In this document: in pieces, positions 10,922-20,353 of the stretch
How positions within the stretch are numbered: position 1 is the stretch's first letter
Layout: each line of letters opens with the position of its first letter
From: Adiantum capillus-veneris
Taxonomy: Eukaryota > Streptophyta > Polypodiopsida > Polypodiales > Pteridaceae
Direction of reading: 5' to 3'
DNA length: 64,000 bases
Assembly (NCBI GenBank): GCA_014529385.2
Contig: CM043950.1
Location: 155,418,045 to 155,482,044 of the forward strand
Notes under the pieces: model-generated
Seen by the model: the letters and a program-made list of their open reading frames with translations, nothing else
Told to the model about the DNA's origin: nothing
Databases searched by the model: none
Made by a program: the position numbers and the translations under genes

Positions 10922-12022
10922 CTGGCACTTTTGTGAGTCTATTCGTGGACCGTGCATGCCCAGTCACTTAGCATAGATGCATATCTTCCGGTTGCACACA
11001 GCATGATCATTGGAATTCCCATCAGAATCCATTAGCATCAGTTAGGGGAATTTTCCAGTGCATTTAGCCTATTTTCCTATTTATTGGGATTTTCATTTAT
11101 TATTTTTAAGTGACTTTCCACCAAAAGTAGGTAGGGCAATTTTGCTAAGTTAATATATAAGCAAACCCAAGTTAGCACTTTCTGGCAGAAGAGGCAGCAG
11201 GAGCTTCCCGCTCAACAGGCAACTTCTCAACAGTACCCCCCTCAGCATCATATCCATCGCCATAAGGTCCCCTCCTCTTGGCGTTTTTGTCCAGAATCAG
11301 CCATCGCCAGATCAGCCCATTACCTGGCGTTTTTCTACCCTTCCAGCATACCACAGCCAGCGTTTTTATGATCGCCAAATCCTCAGCTTTTGCAGCGTTT
11401 CCTTCAGCAAATCAGCAAACAACTAATGCTAGCATCTGCTGCATGTTGCTGCCAGTTTCAGCAAGGAAAACCCATGCCATTCCATCGTTTTTCTCAGCCT
11501 TCATTCATGACAGGAAACGCAGCCCAGATGTACAGTTAGATCAGCATTTTCTCACACCAAGTCAGCCCTGACAAGGACAGTGAAATTCAGCCACAAATCA
11601 GCCCCGAAACAGTCCATTTTCAGCCACCAAACAGTCCCCGAATTCAGCGATTAGAAGATCCCAGATTTCAGCCATCAAGTCGTCCTCGTCATCACCGTCG
11701 TCGTCATCGGCATAGTCCAACTTGCATCAGTCCATTGCATTCGCATTGTACACCTTTGTGCAATCAAAGAATAGACCACTCTCGCCGACGAGAGTGGGGC
11801 CTTCGGAGGAGGGTTTGACAACCTCTCCGTGTCGTATCTCTTCTCTCTCCTTCTCTGAGTCTCATTCACTTGCACGCACAATATCCACTCACTTTGTTCG
11901 TGATCATAGCACTCTCCATAAGACGGAAGGCTCTCTCCTTCCCTAAAGAACTAAAAGGAACCTTGAGCAATAAAGATCACTAATCTTGAGAAAATACAAC
12001 ATTCATTCCGCTGCACCTTACA
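10829..12022 (+). repeat. 3' LTR of TR-GAG-like element 1 (1194 bp)
   Basis: Starts TGTCACGTGACA and ends CACCTTACA like the 5' LTR. TATATAAG at 11154-11161. It is clearly diverged from the 5' LTR in the middle part (11200-11700), where the GCGTTTT motif series is arranged differently, so the two LTRs may come from different insertions joined by recombination. Confidence 0.85.
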
Positions 12023-12815
12023 CGAGGTGTGCAAGCTTGGCATGGAGGTTATTTTTACAAAGGATGCGGTATCAATATGGGATCATGAATCCGGCAAGGA
12101 GGTCAGAGGGGGCTCAGTGGAGAACGGACTCTACAAGCTCCATGCTCTTTCTTCAGCAACACGGATACCCAAAGGCGATCTTTGGCATTACAGATGTGGT
12201 CATTTGAACAATGATGCTCTTCATCTTGCTTTTCGCGAGCAAATGCTTACAAGCTTACTAGATGTTGGGAGTAAGCATGGCAAATGCATTACTTGCATTC
12301 GTGGGAAGCAACATCGAGAATCTATTCAAAGACTTGCTACACGCCGAGCCATTGCCTTTTTGGAGTTGATTCACACCGACCTTTGTGGACCTATGCAAAC
12401 TCCTTCCCTCGGCAAGGCTCTTTATTTCATGTTGGTGGATGATTTCAACCGGTTTACTTGGGTATACTTTCTACAGCACAAGTATGAGGCATTTCGCCTC
12501 TTCAAACATTTGTGTCTCATGTGAGTCGATGTGGTTACGGAGGCTACTTGTGCACATAGGATTTCCCCAGTAGACGACCGTTGTGTACTCTGACAACCAG
12601 AGTTGAATAGCCATTGCGACGAATCCGGTGTTCCCTGCCCGAACCAAGCATATAGAGATACAGTACCATTTTGTTCGTGAGAAGACAAAGGATGGCTCTA
12701 TCCGACTAGAGTACTCCGACTAGATAACCCAGTTGATATCTTTACCAAACCTCTACCATAGGCAATTTTATCCTCTCATGCCAGCTCAAAACAAGTCCAA
12801 GAGTTGAGGGGGGGG
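12023..12815 (+). pseudogene. Copia relic: GAG-pre-integrase/integrase fused to RNase H end by deletion
   Basis: Begins exactly at the end of the previous LTR. The first part (12027-12515) carries the copia integrase zinc finger (LWHYRCGHLNNDAL ... CITCIRGKQHR) and the start of the catalytic core (ELIHTDLCGPMQTPSLGKAL, LVDDFNRFTWVYFLQ). At about 12515-12525 it jumps directly into the RNase H end (MWLRRLLVHIGFPQ, then HIEIQYHFVREKTKDGSIRL), missing the rest of integrase, all RT and most of RNase H. Stops and a frameshift follow; DIFTKPLP is readable at about 12735. A purine run (GAGTTGAGGGGGGGG, 12801-12815) then precedes the LTR. Confidence 0.85.
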
Positions 12816-13163
12816 TGCTAGAGTTCAGATTCCTGTCCGGTGGTGGCTCCTGTATCTCCTAGGAGCACTTTAGGTAGTGGGGGTTGTTTTGTGGTTGTGC
12901 TCGGCTGTACTTGAGGTAGACGTACCTTTTCTCAGCGATGCACTCCACGATGTTGTCCATCCAATAGGCTGTTAGCATGAGGTGGTATCCCCGTTCTTAG
13001 GTTTTCACGGGTCAAAGTCTCCAGTTCTTTGCAATTATGCTACTAAATATGTGTAGTAGGTCACTTTCAATGAGTTGACATATTTATGAGCATTTTTCCC
13101 ACTTATTAGGGTCGTGAGGTTTTTTTGCAAGTAGGTAGAGCAATTTACCAATTGTCCTACATA
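12816..13163 (+). repeat. Probable 3' LTR of the copia relic
   Basis: Starts TGCTAGAG directly after the purine-rich tract at 12801-12815. The right edge is uncertain, placed before CAGCTCCCCCC. It contains AAGTAGGTAGAGCAATTT, resembling the U3 sequence of the LTRs at 5929 and 10829. No second copy is in the window. Confidence 0.55.
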
Positions 13164-13384
13164 GGCAGCTCCCCCCTGTCACAAAACGGGAGCGTATACG
13201 AGCACTTAGAAAATCTGAAAATTATAATTCTTTGAAAAACATGAGAGAAGGGAGAAGATTGACACAGTATTGGGGACCAGAAGATGGGCTGGTCCCCCCC
13301 CCCCCGTTAAGAGTATTCTTTTATTCAGGGAGAATTCTTATACAAGCACGAGAACCCGAGGAAACCCCTCCGTTCTGTAATCTT

Positions 13385-13560
13385 AGACCCGAAGGTCGTG
13401 CTTTCCCGTAAAGGGCTTGGGCACAAGGCCGTTCCTTCCCGTAAGGGACTTAGGCGCGAAGCCGTGCTTTCCCGTAAGGGACTTAGGCGTGAAGCCGTAC
13501 TTTCCCGTAAGGGACTTAGGCGTGAAGCCGTACTTCCCGTGAAGGGCCTTCCCGTAAGAC
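13385..13560. repeat. 33-bp tandem repeat (about 4-5 copies)
   Basis: The unit contains CCCGTAAGGGACTTAGGCG and includes the short inverted repeat CCCGTAAGGG / CCCTTACGGG. Because 33 is a multiple of three, the plus strand stays open through the array and would encode an 11-residue repeat (SRKGLRREAVL). No start or wider gene context supports translation. Confidence 0.85.
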
Positions 13561-13770
13561 GGGAGATTCCTGCAAAACAAACCACACAGAGCAACAATTC
13601 TCAATGCGTATCAACACCTTATACCTGTCGCTTCTTGCTCGGAGAATCGACCTCCGTACTCAGTCGTCACGCGAACACTTGCAAATCCTATCGCCAGGCT
13701 CTACTCCAGATTCCCAGCGCTGGTGCTTTTTTGCTACTTCCGGCTCTTCCTAAACTGAAACGCTGGCTAC

Positions 13771-13780
13771 CCTTTTATAG
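13771..13780 (-). promoter_or_regulatory. TATA box in LTR-like remnant
   Basis: Minus strand CTATAAAAGG, a near-consensus plant TATA box, about 30 nt upstream of the leader that carries the 33-bp repeat. Confidence 0.5.
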
Positions 13781-14530
13781 GGTCTGACACCCGGCAGGAA
13801 TAGGGGTCCAAAAGCAGAGCTTGGCGCTCCTAGAGAGAGGAGAGAGAAGATCGCGTTTTCTAGAGAGAGGAGAGAGAGAGATCGCAAATCAGCCCCCTGT
13901 CTTGGTTTTGCGCTGGTTTTCTTTATAAGGGCCTTGCTTGCTTTATCTTATTATTAAAAGGGCTGGTCACTTTAAAGTGACCGGCCACTTTATAAAATAA
14001 AGTGTGAGTCTGTTCAAACTTTAAAAACTCACTCAGTTAGTTAAAATAATGCTACACGGACACATTCCAAGCGTCCCCGAGTGCAGGACACGACACAGAT
14101 GCAATGCAGACACAGATTCCTCGCGGGAAAACATCTGTCCTCCCGCGACTGTTCCTGCTTTTCGTAAAAAGCTTCATTGAACCCATCTTTATTCTTGTGC
14201 TTGCGTTCTTACGCGTATTTTCTTACTCAGTTCGGATTTCCTCCTTAGCCTACAGAATGCTCCCTTACTGATGCACCCGTCACCCATCATGTGACGCATC
14301 AGGGGCACTCGTAACCCGGCCCTTTCCACCGAACTTACGGAAACTCCTTCGCGATGTTTACCGTCACCCATCAAATGACACATCAGAGTTGTCCGTTCCT
14401 GATGGCAATTCATGTAGCTACAATCTTTTAACAGTTCTTAGTGCACATAATAAAATATCATTAAAAAAAGAGATTAATCATTAAAAATAAGAAAATAGTC
14501 TAATTAGCAACACCCCCCCCCCCCCCCCGC

Positions 14531-14988
14531 GTCCTCTTGGTATGTTGTGATCATTGCAGAGTGCACGGCACACTCTCTCTCTAGTATTTTCACCTACTAG
14601 CATTTTACATTGTGTTGCCTCTCTCTCTAGGGTTTTTCATCACCTGCCATCTCTAGCGTTTTGCAGTGTGCTGCCTCTCTCTCTCTTGCTAGAACTTTTT
14701 TCTCTCTCTCTAACGTTTTGCATTGCATCTCTCTCCCTCTCTAGTGCTTCCCTTCCCCTCCGTATTGAGCCCCTACACGCGTGTTTGCACGCGTGCTTGC
14801 TTGGCTGCCCGTGCCCGTTCGATGGGCGGTACACGCTAAGAGCTTGCGTGCAAGGAAATCTGTCACAATAGATCTGAGATCTATTGGCTGCCCAGTCCCG
14901 AGAGGAGGTTTGCTTGCGGTTGCATACAAGTTCATCACCTGATTGACCCTTTTCCGCTACACCCTTGACAATATCTCCACCTTTTTCT
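14531..14988. other. Non-coding, CT-rich stretch
   Basis: CTCTCT patches alternate with TAGCGTTTT/TAGGGTTTTT words, resembling the leader of the LTR at 5929-7071, so it may be a remnant LTR/leader. No coding domain is seen. Confidence 0.4.
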
Positions 14989-15024
14989 TACTATCTCACT
15001 ATTCTGTACAAGAGTGAGATAGTA
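14989..15024. repeat. Perfect 12-bp inverted repeat
   Basis: TACTATCTCACT and its exact complement AGTGAGATAGTA separated by 12 nt. The left arm recurs alone at about 15134-15147 (TTACTATCTCACT). Confidence 0.75.
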
Positions 15025-15856
15025 TGTTTGCTCAACCCAGTCTTGGGCGGAGGACCGATCGGTCTTCTTCACAGTTTTCCCTATAATCTATAGCTATTGA
15101 TGGCATGTCCACTACATATAATCACCCCTTTCTTACTATCTCACTCTTTTGCACATAGAAGATTGTCATTCATAATATATATTTAAATATTTACACGATG
15201 TCCTTGCTTTGTATAAAGCCCTATACATTATAAGTAAGGGCATAGATAAGAGCCATTGTATGGACATGAAGTTGCACGCTTCATGCAAGGATAGGCATTC
15301 TTCAACCTCTGCATCGATTCCTTACATCATCACACTTCAAACCCTTGAAATCAATCCACTAGTTTTGTGGACAAAAGCATTACCAATACATCATCAGCAC
15401 ATTTCACAACCTTGAAGCCAATCCAGAAGTTTTGCATAATAAATAAAACGCATTAACACCTAGCCCATTATTGATTAAAAACAGTAATGATGGTGGCACT
15501 TTCTAGGGTTGATAACTGCATTGTGCATTTTTATTGCATGTATTATAGCAGACCTGAGAAAGCCTGCTAGATGCATGCTTTATCCATGCTTCTCTGCTAG
15601 TCTTAACTACATACATGGATTATTCTTGACACTTGAATGTACACTGATAGCGGCATGATAGTCCAACTGACCAAGGCTGCTGCTGATTTTAATGTGTTTG
15701 GCAATGCACCCTCATAACCCATTGAAAGGTCCCATCTATTAAGATTTGGCAATGCAGTACAGATTTGATCATTGATGGTACAGATTGCCAGATGAAGAAA
15801 GACCTTACTGGGAGAAAGAGAGAGAGAGTCATACACATGGAAAAAGGTGTACATAC
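15025..15856 (-). other. Putative intron 1 and downstream sequence of the SCD2-like gene
   Basis: AT-rich with no repeat of a known class and no second exon I can identify. It directly follows a GT donor (GTATGT at 15856-15851 on the minus strand). Remaining exons are not found before the retrotransposon block further left. Confidence 0.4.
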
Positions 15857-16132
15857 CAGGGGTGAAGGGGCACGACCGGTTGGAAATCGACTGGGAAAAG
15901 CAAACCCAGGTTCATCATCTTCTTCGTCATCATTGGATTGAGAAGCCATGGCCTGGGCAAGCCGAGCAGCTGCCGCTTTTGCTGTGTAATTTGGAGCTCT
16001 ACGAGATCCAGCACCAGGAGCACCTGCACGTAATTGGCGAGCAGCTGGATGCACCGGAGACTCCCCACTTGAGCTGCTTGCATTGCTCCGTTGCCTCGCC
16101 ATAAGAGGACTCCCATAGCGATCGCGATCCAT
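15857..16132 (-). CDS. Candidate first coding exon of an SCD2-like protein (partial)
   Basis: Ninety-two codons from ATG (16132-16130) to a splice donor CTG|GTATGT, phase 0. The protein starts MDRDRYGSPLMARQRSNASS, has a Ser-rich and Ala/Gly/Arg-rich linker, then NYTAKAAAARLAQAMASQ followed by an acidic DDEEDDE run. From memory of the family, plant SCD2 (a coiled-coil protein acting with SCD1 in clathrin-linked trafficking and cytokinesis) begins similarly: MDRRR-GSP, a Ser-rich stretch, AAKAAAQRLAQVMASQ, then an Asp/Glu run. An upstream in-frame ATG at 16153 would add seven residues; 16132 fits the family better. A GA/CT repeat lies about 100 bp upstream, as in many plant 5' UTRs. The rest of the gene is not found: it lies beyond the window across a TE-filled intron, or this is a truncated copy. 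Confidence 0.55.
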
Positions 16133-16230
16133 CTTCCTCTCCCGCTGCTTCACATTCCACTGCGCTTGCTCATGATCGGCCTATACGGATCCGCGCTAAG
16201 AGGAGAGAGGAGAGAGAGGCTCTGTATGAA

Positions 16231-16233
<3 letters not shown>

Positions 16234-16273
<40 letters not shown>
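16234..16273 (-). repeat. (GA)n/(CT)n microsatellite upstream of the SCD2-like exon
   Basis: About 20 GA units, CT on the coding strand, roughly 100 bp before the ATG. This is a common position for CT-rich repeats in plant 5' UTRs and core promoters. Confidence 0.9.
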
Positions 16274-16276
<3 letters not shown>

Positions 16277-17147
16277 GGGGTAAAACTTTGGACTGCATGA
16301 TCATCAAAACCCTCTTGTGTGAGAGCTAGAGTTCAACCCCTCGCAAAGTTTGGCCTACCCACAATACTAATTGCCAATATGCTAGTCTCTTAATCATTCT
16401 CAACTATGAGTCATTTTGAAGGCAAAGAGGAACTTGGTACTCTTGGATCCACATGAGACATTTCACGATGAGATGGCTAGTCTCTTAGGTGCTTGAGGAA
16501 CGATCTATTGTAAGTGTGTTTCCATACATGTAGTTGAGACACCTTTTTGCAATAGATGGTTAGACTACACAATGCTTAAGGAACACAATCTACCAGAGGA
16601 GATATCATTTTGTATGTAAACTCCATATGAGCTCAAAAAATGAAATGAAGAGACATGAAAGTTTCGATTTATAACTTCTTTTATATTGATGTATTTCGTA
16701 TAATTGCCATATACTAGTTTAAATCACATAGTTATAACTTCAAAATGTTGAAAGGAAAACTTGAGCTTCCCCCTTCAATAGGTCCTCACTCCCATTTTGC
16801 AAAGATTTTAGCATCCCCATACTTAAACCCACATAAAATTTTGAGGGAAGGAAACCCTAATTCACAACCTCACAAGCCCTGAAATAAGAAGAAAGAGAAG
16901 TAGGACTACACTACCCGTCCTTCTTCCTTTCATAGAGAAACAATGAAGTGAATACACAAAAAGGAAAGAATTGCAGGTTCCATACAAAGAAATTTGGCTA
17001 ATGTGTCAAATTTTATGCTATTTTTTACCCTTTTATGACATTTTTTACACAAAAAATCCACTTTTTGAGTATTAGAGGCTCAAACAAGATAGGAAAATCT
17101 TAAAATTTGTGGAGAAATTCCCTTTAGATCAATTTTTTTGTTGAACA
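16274..17147. other. AT-rich intergenic stretch
   Basis: No open frame of note, no TE domain and no clear promoter element. It lies between the SCD2-like exon and a copia LTR. Confidence 0.5.
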
Positions 17148-17370
17148 TGTTACTATATATATGGTAGCTATGTGTGTGAAAACACCTAGGAGCGTTGAGG
17201 CTCTTTTTTCCTCACTAAGAGATTTTTTCCTCCATGCATTGTATATGCCCATCACTCTAGGGATACCTTATCTTTCTATTTGCACAATAAGAAACACTCT
17301 CTATTGTGTGCCTTAAGATTTTTCATCTTCTACAAGCTATGTGTGCATCCTTGCAACCCTAATCCCAACA
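17148..17370 (+). repeat. Copia LTR (223 bp), same family as 23328 and 55191
   Basis: TGTTACTATATATATGG...AACCCTAATCCCAACA, followed by ATTGGTATCAAAGAAGG, a mutated tRNA-Met primer site (17373-17384). It shares the arrangement of the LTR at 55191-55416, including the GTATAT TATA region and ...GCAACCCTAAT-CC. The internal sequence after the PBS is only about 270 bp of gag-leader-like sequence (TTTTGTTGAGCATCAACATG) before unrelated sequence. Confidence 0.75.
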
Positions 17371-17384
17371 ATTGGTATCAAAGA

Positions 17385-17799
17385 AGGTTGCGTCCTCTTC
17401 GACATCATCGTCAGCATTGCCAGTACCTTCTTGCTCATTTTCTCCAATTTGGGTCAGCTTTGTTGAGCATCAACATGTCAATAAATACTTCCCACTACAT
17501 CCAATTTTTGTAATGGAATGGGTATTTTTGATGAATTGTCATGGATTATTTGATTTGTTTTATGACGATTGCAATGTTAAATTGATTTGTGCAAAATATG
17601 ATCACTTGTCACATGTTGTGCTAGCAGATCAATGAATTGGTATGTGTAGGACAACAAAGAGATAGCAGTTTATTGGAATAAATCTACCACCGTTGGATTC
17701 CGTGGCAACCACTAGCATTTTATGGTTTATTCATAAGTTAGATCGAGCTCTTTATGAGTAGTGACTAATTTTTATGCCCAAGTGTGAACTGATGTAAGC
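17385..17799 (+). other. Copia leader remnant and unassigned sequence
   Basis: The first part parallels the leader after the PBS at 55431 (GTGAGCTTTGGCGAGCGTTC there, GTCAGCTTTGTTGAGCATC here). After about 17500 nothing is recognised. Confidence 0.4.
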
Positions 17800-18985
17800 A
17801 ATGTTGAGTGTGGCCTCTATCTATAAATTAATACGGGCAAAAGCACTTTCTTTCAATAAAAATGATTGCTTAGGCCACATTGTGTCTGAAACAGACGTTT
17901 CTATTGACCTTAAAAATATTGAAACCATTTAAACTTGGCCTACCCCAAAAACAGTGCATGATATCAAATCCTTCCTGGGCTTAGCAGGCTTCTACCGTAA
18001 ATTTGTCCAAAAAAATTCTCACATTGCCTCACCCATGACTGCATTGCTTCACAAAAAAAAAAACCATTCAAATGTGGGAAACGGAACAACAAAAATCATT
18101 TGACACTTTGAAATACTTCTTGACCCATGCACCAATCCTTCGATTGTCCAATTCTCACATCCATCCTTTGTAGTTGTTACCGATGCAAGTGGTTTAGGTA
18201 TAGGAGCTGTTTTAATGCAAAATGATCACCCAATGGCATTTGAAAGTAGAAAATTGAAACCATATGAAAACAAATACACACATATGACAAAGAACTATTG
18301 AGAGTAGTCTATGTCCTTGACATTTGGAAACATTACCTTATGGGATATAAAGTACTCATTAAAATTGAACAACAAGCAATAAAATAAATATTGACACAAT
18401 CTACCATTTAAGACAGTCACATATAATGGGCTAGCTTTATTCAAAATTTTCATCCAATGATTCAATACCAACCGGGTAAAGCAAACATAGTAGCAGACGC
18501 ATTAAGTAGGAAACCTAATGTGAATGAAATATTTATTACTCGTTCTTGTGTTCTTAATAAGATTAAGCATATTTATTTGAATCATATTTTAGTAAGTGAA
18601 TTGCAATTCTTCAATTCTATGCCTACACATATGCTATGGATCCTAATTTTGCGTGTGCATGGTTTGAAATACATCAAAATAAAGGTCTTCTTTTTTACAT
18701 TATACTTTGGCAAATGGCTTTCTTTATTTTCAATAGAAACTGTGCATCACAGCACCATTTAGAGAACTAGCAATGAATGAAACGCATGCACCATCATATA
18801 TGGGTCATCGAGGAATACAATCCACAAGATCATTTCATTTGGCCTGACATAAAACGTGATGTAACTAAATTTGTTTCTAAATGTTTAATATGTTAAAGAG
18901 TTAAACCTCATCATGGCAAGTCTTGTGGTCTTTTCATGCCCCTACCCATTCCTAGCGGTCCCTGGGAACAAATCTCCATGGACTT

Positions 18986-18997
18986 CATCACATGACT
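18986..18997. repeat. 12-bp target-site duplication, left copy
   Basis: CATCACATGACT, repeated at 20755-20766. Removing one copy plus 18998-20754 restores the integrase reading MDFIT...YDMMWTIVDRF of gypsy relic B. Confidence 0.85.
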
Positions 18998-19279
18998 TGT
19001 CATAAAATCTAATATCTAACCAACCCAAATGATTTTCTCATATTAAATTGATCACTTAATGTGGGAGAATAAACGGGAACAAGTGTTAAGATATAGATAT
19101 GTGCTTATAGATCTATCTCAACACGGGGCCAATAGTAAAGGGGCCCAAATGGGAGATGGTCTATCAAGAGCAAGGCTAACCAATGGAGCATAATACCTTA
19201 GGGTTAGCTTCATTGAAGACCTCCAATAATGTGTGTAAAAGTTCTTTGACCTTAGGTAAGCTAGGGTTGAGCTTGAGGT

Positions 19280-19470
19280 GGGAACCCGGCCCAAGCTCGA
19301 GGTGCTTGTCGTGCTTGAGGTACTTGTCCTACTTGAGGTGCTTGTCATGCTTGAGGTGCTTGATTAAGATGCTTGAGGTGCTTGACTGGCTCCATGCTTG
19401 AGGTGCTTGACTTGGTGCATGATTAAGGTGCTTGAGGTGCCTTGAGAAGCTTGCCTGAGATGCTTGTGGG
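19280..19470. repeat. Degenerate CTTGAGGTGCTTG tandem array
   Basis: At least ten copies of GCTTGAGGTGCTTG-like words with 13-25 bp spacing, lying between 19280 and 19470. Confidence 0.8.
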
Positions 19471-20105
19471 AACACCCCCTACTTCAAGTGCTTAGTCATG
19501 CTTGATGACTAAGGGGCTTGCTCATCCAAAGTCAAAAAGATCCCTACAAGGAGGGGGGCGAGCCTACAAGGGGGGGGGATGAGAGAGAACACACACACAC
19601 ACACACACACACAAGGGAAGCCCCAGCTTGAAGAGGCAGCAAGGACACTTGTCAAGTTCCTCCTCATGTTGCCCTCATGGTGTGCCTGAAGCCTATTGGT
19701 TGGCCACCCAAGGGGTCCAATGATAATTTAGGATATTTAATTAATTGATTTTGCATTTATCAAGTCCTCTCTCTCAAAGGGGAAAGGGGGACACTTGTCC
19801 CAAGGCTACCCATGTTGCTTGTAATGGCTCCTGCTTGTGATTGGCTAGGCCTGGAGGGGTCCAATGAGCTTCAAGCATGAGCTACAAGGGGGGGTCGACC
19901 CAAGCAAGCTAGGGGGGTGCTTAGGGGGTATACTCACCCACACACGCTCACAAACACTCTTATGGTGTACTATGCAAAGTGCAAGAGCTCCCTCTCCTTC
20001 GCCAAGCAAGTAGAGGTTGAGAGCCTACACCAACACTCTTGGCTATGGAGTGCAAATCCATCCAAGAGCCATTCTTCAATGCTTGAGCTTGCCATCTATT
20101 TCTTC

Positions 20106-20353
20106 TTCATTACTATGCTATTATGTATGCTAGCACAAGAGTTATGATAAGTGAGGAACTAGCTCTTTCTCGTATGAAATGTTTCTTCTTCCTCTTCCCT
20201 ACCCTCATTCCCTGCTAGCTCTCTCCACCTTCATTACTATGCTATTATGTATGCTAGCACAAGAGTTATGATAAGTGAGGAACTAGCTCTTTCTCGTATG
20301 AAATGTTTCTTCTTCCTCTTCCCTACCCTCATTCCCTGCTAGCTCTCTCCACC
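20106..20353. repeat. Perfect 124-bp tandem duplication
   Basis: 20106-20229 and 20230-20353 look identical by eye, starting TTCATTACTATGC and ending CTCTCTCCACC, so they formed recently or are an assembly artefact. Confidence 0.9.

Larger units (their letters stand above)
5929..12022 (+). mobile_element. Non-autonomous LTR element with gag-protease only (TR-GAG-like, copy 1)
   Basis: Two related LTRs (5929-7071 and 10829-12022) flank an internal region with a tRNA-Met primer site, one long broken gag-protease frame, and a polypurine tract at the 3' end. No RT, RNase H or integrase motif is visible in the 1.1 kb between the protease and the 3' LTR, so movement would need enzymes supplied in trans. 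This is the architecture described in plants as TR-GAG (terminal repeats with GAG). The flanks (GGTGA left, CGAGG right) do not form a target duplication; the two ends lie in different older elements, implying later recombination. Confidence 0.8.
13164..14530 (-). repeat. Unclassified LTR-like remnant with promoter-like features
   Basis: No coding domain is seen. On the minus strand, two copies of CTGATGYGTCAYWTGATGGGTGACGG (near 14290 and 14370) precede a good TATA box (CTATAAAAGG, 13771-13780), followed by a leader containing a 33-bp tandem repeat and a hairpin (GGGGACCAG/CTGGTCCCC, 13272-13297). C runs occur at 13294-13305 and 14513-14528. The arrangement enhancer repeat-TATA-leader suggests an LTR or a promoter of a DNA element; the boundaries are not clear. 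Confidence 0.4.

Noticed and set aside
5924-12027. Target-site duplication for element 1
   Set aside because: GGTGA and CGAGG do not match; the flanks come from different elements.
13398-13787. Protein with SRKGLRREAVL repeats
   Set aside because: Length-33 tandem repeat stays open trivially; no start context, homologue or downstream domain.
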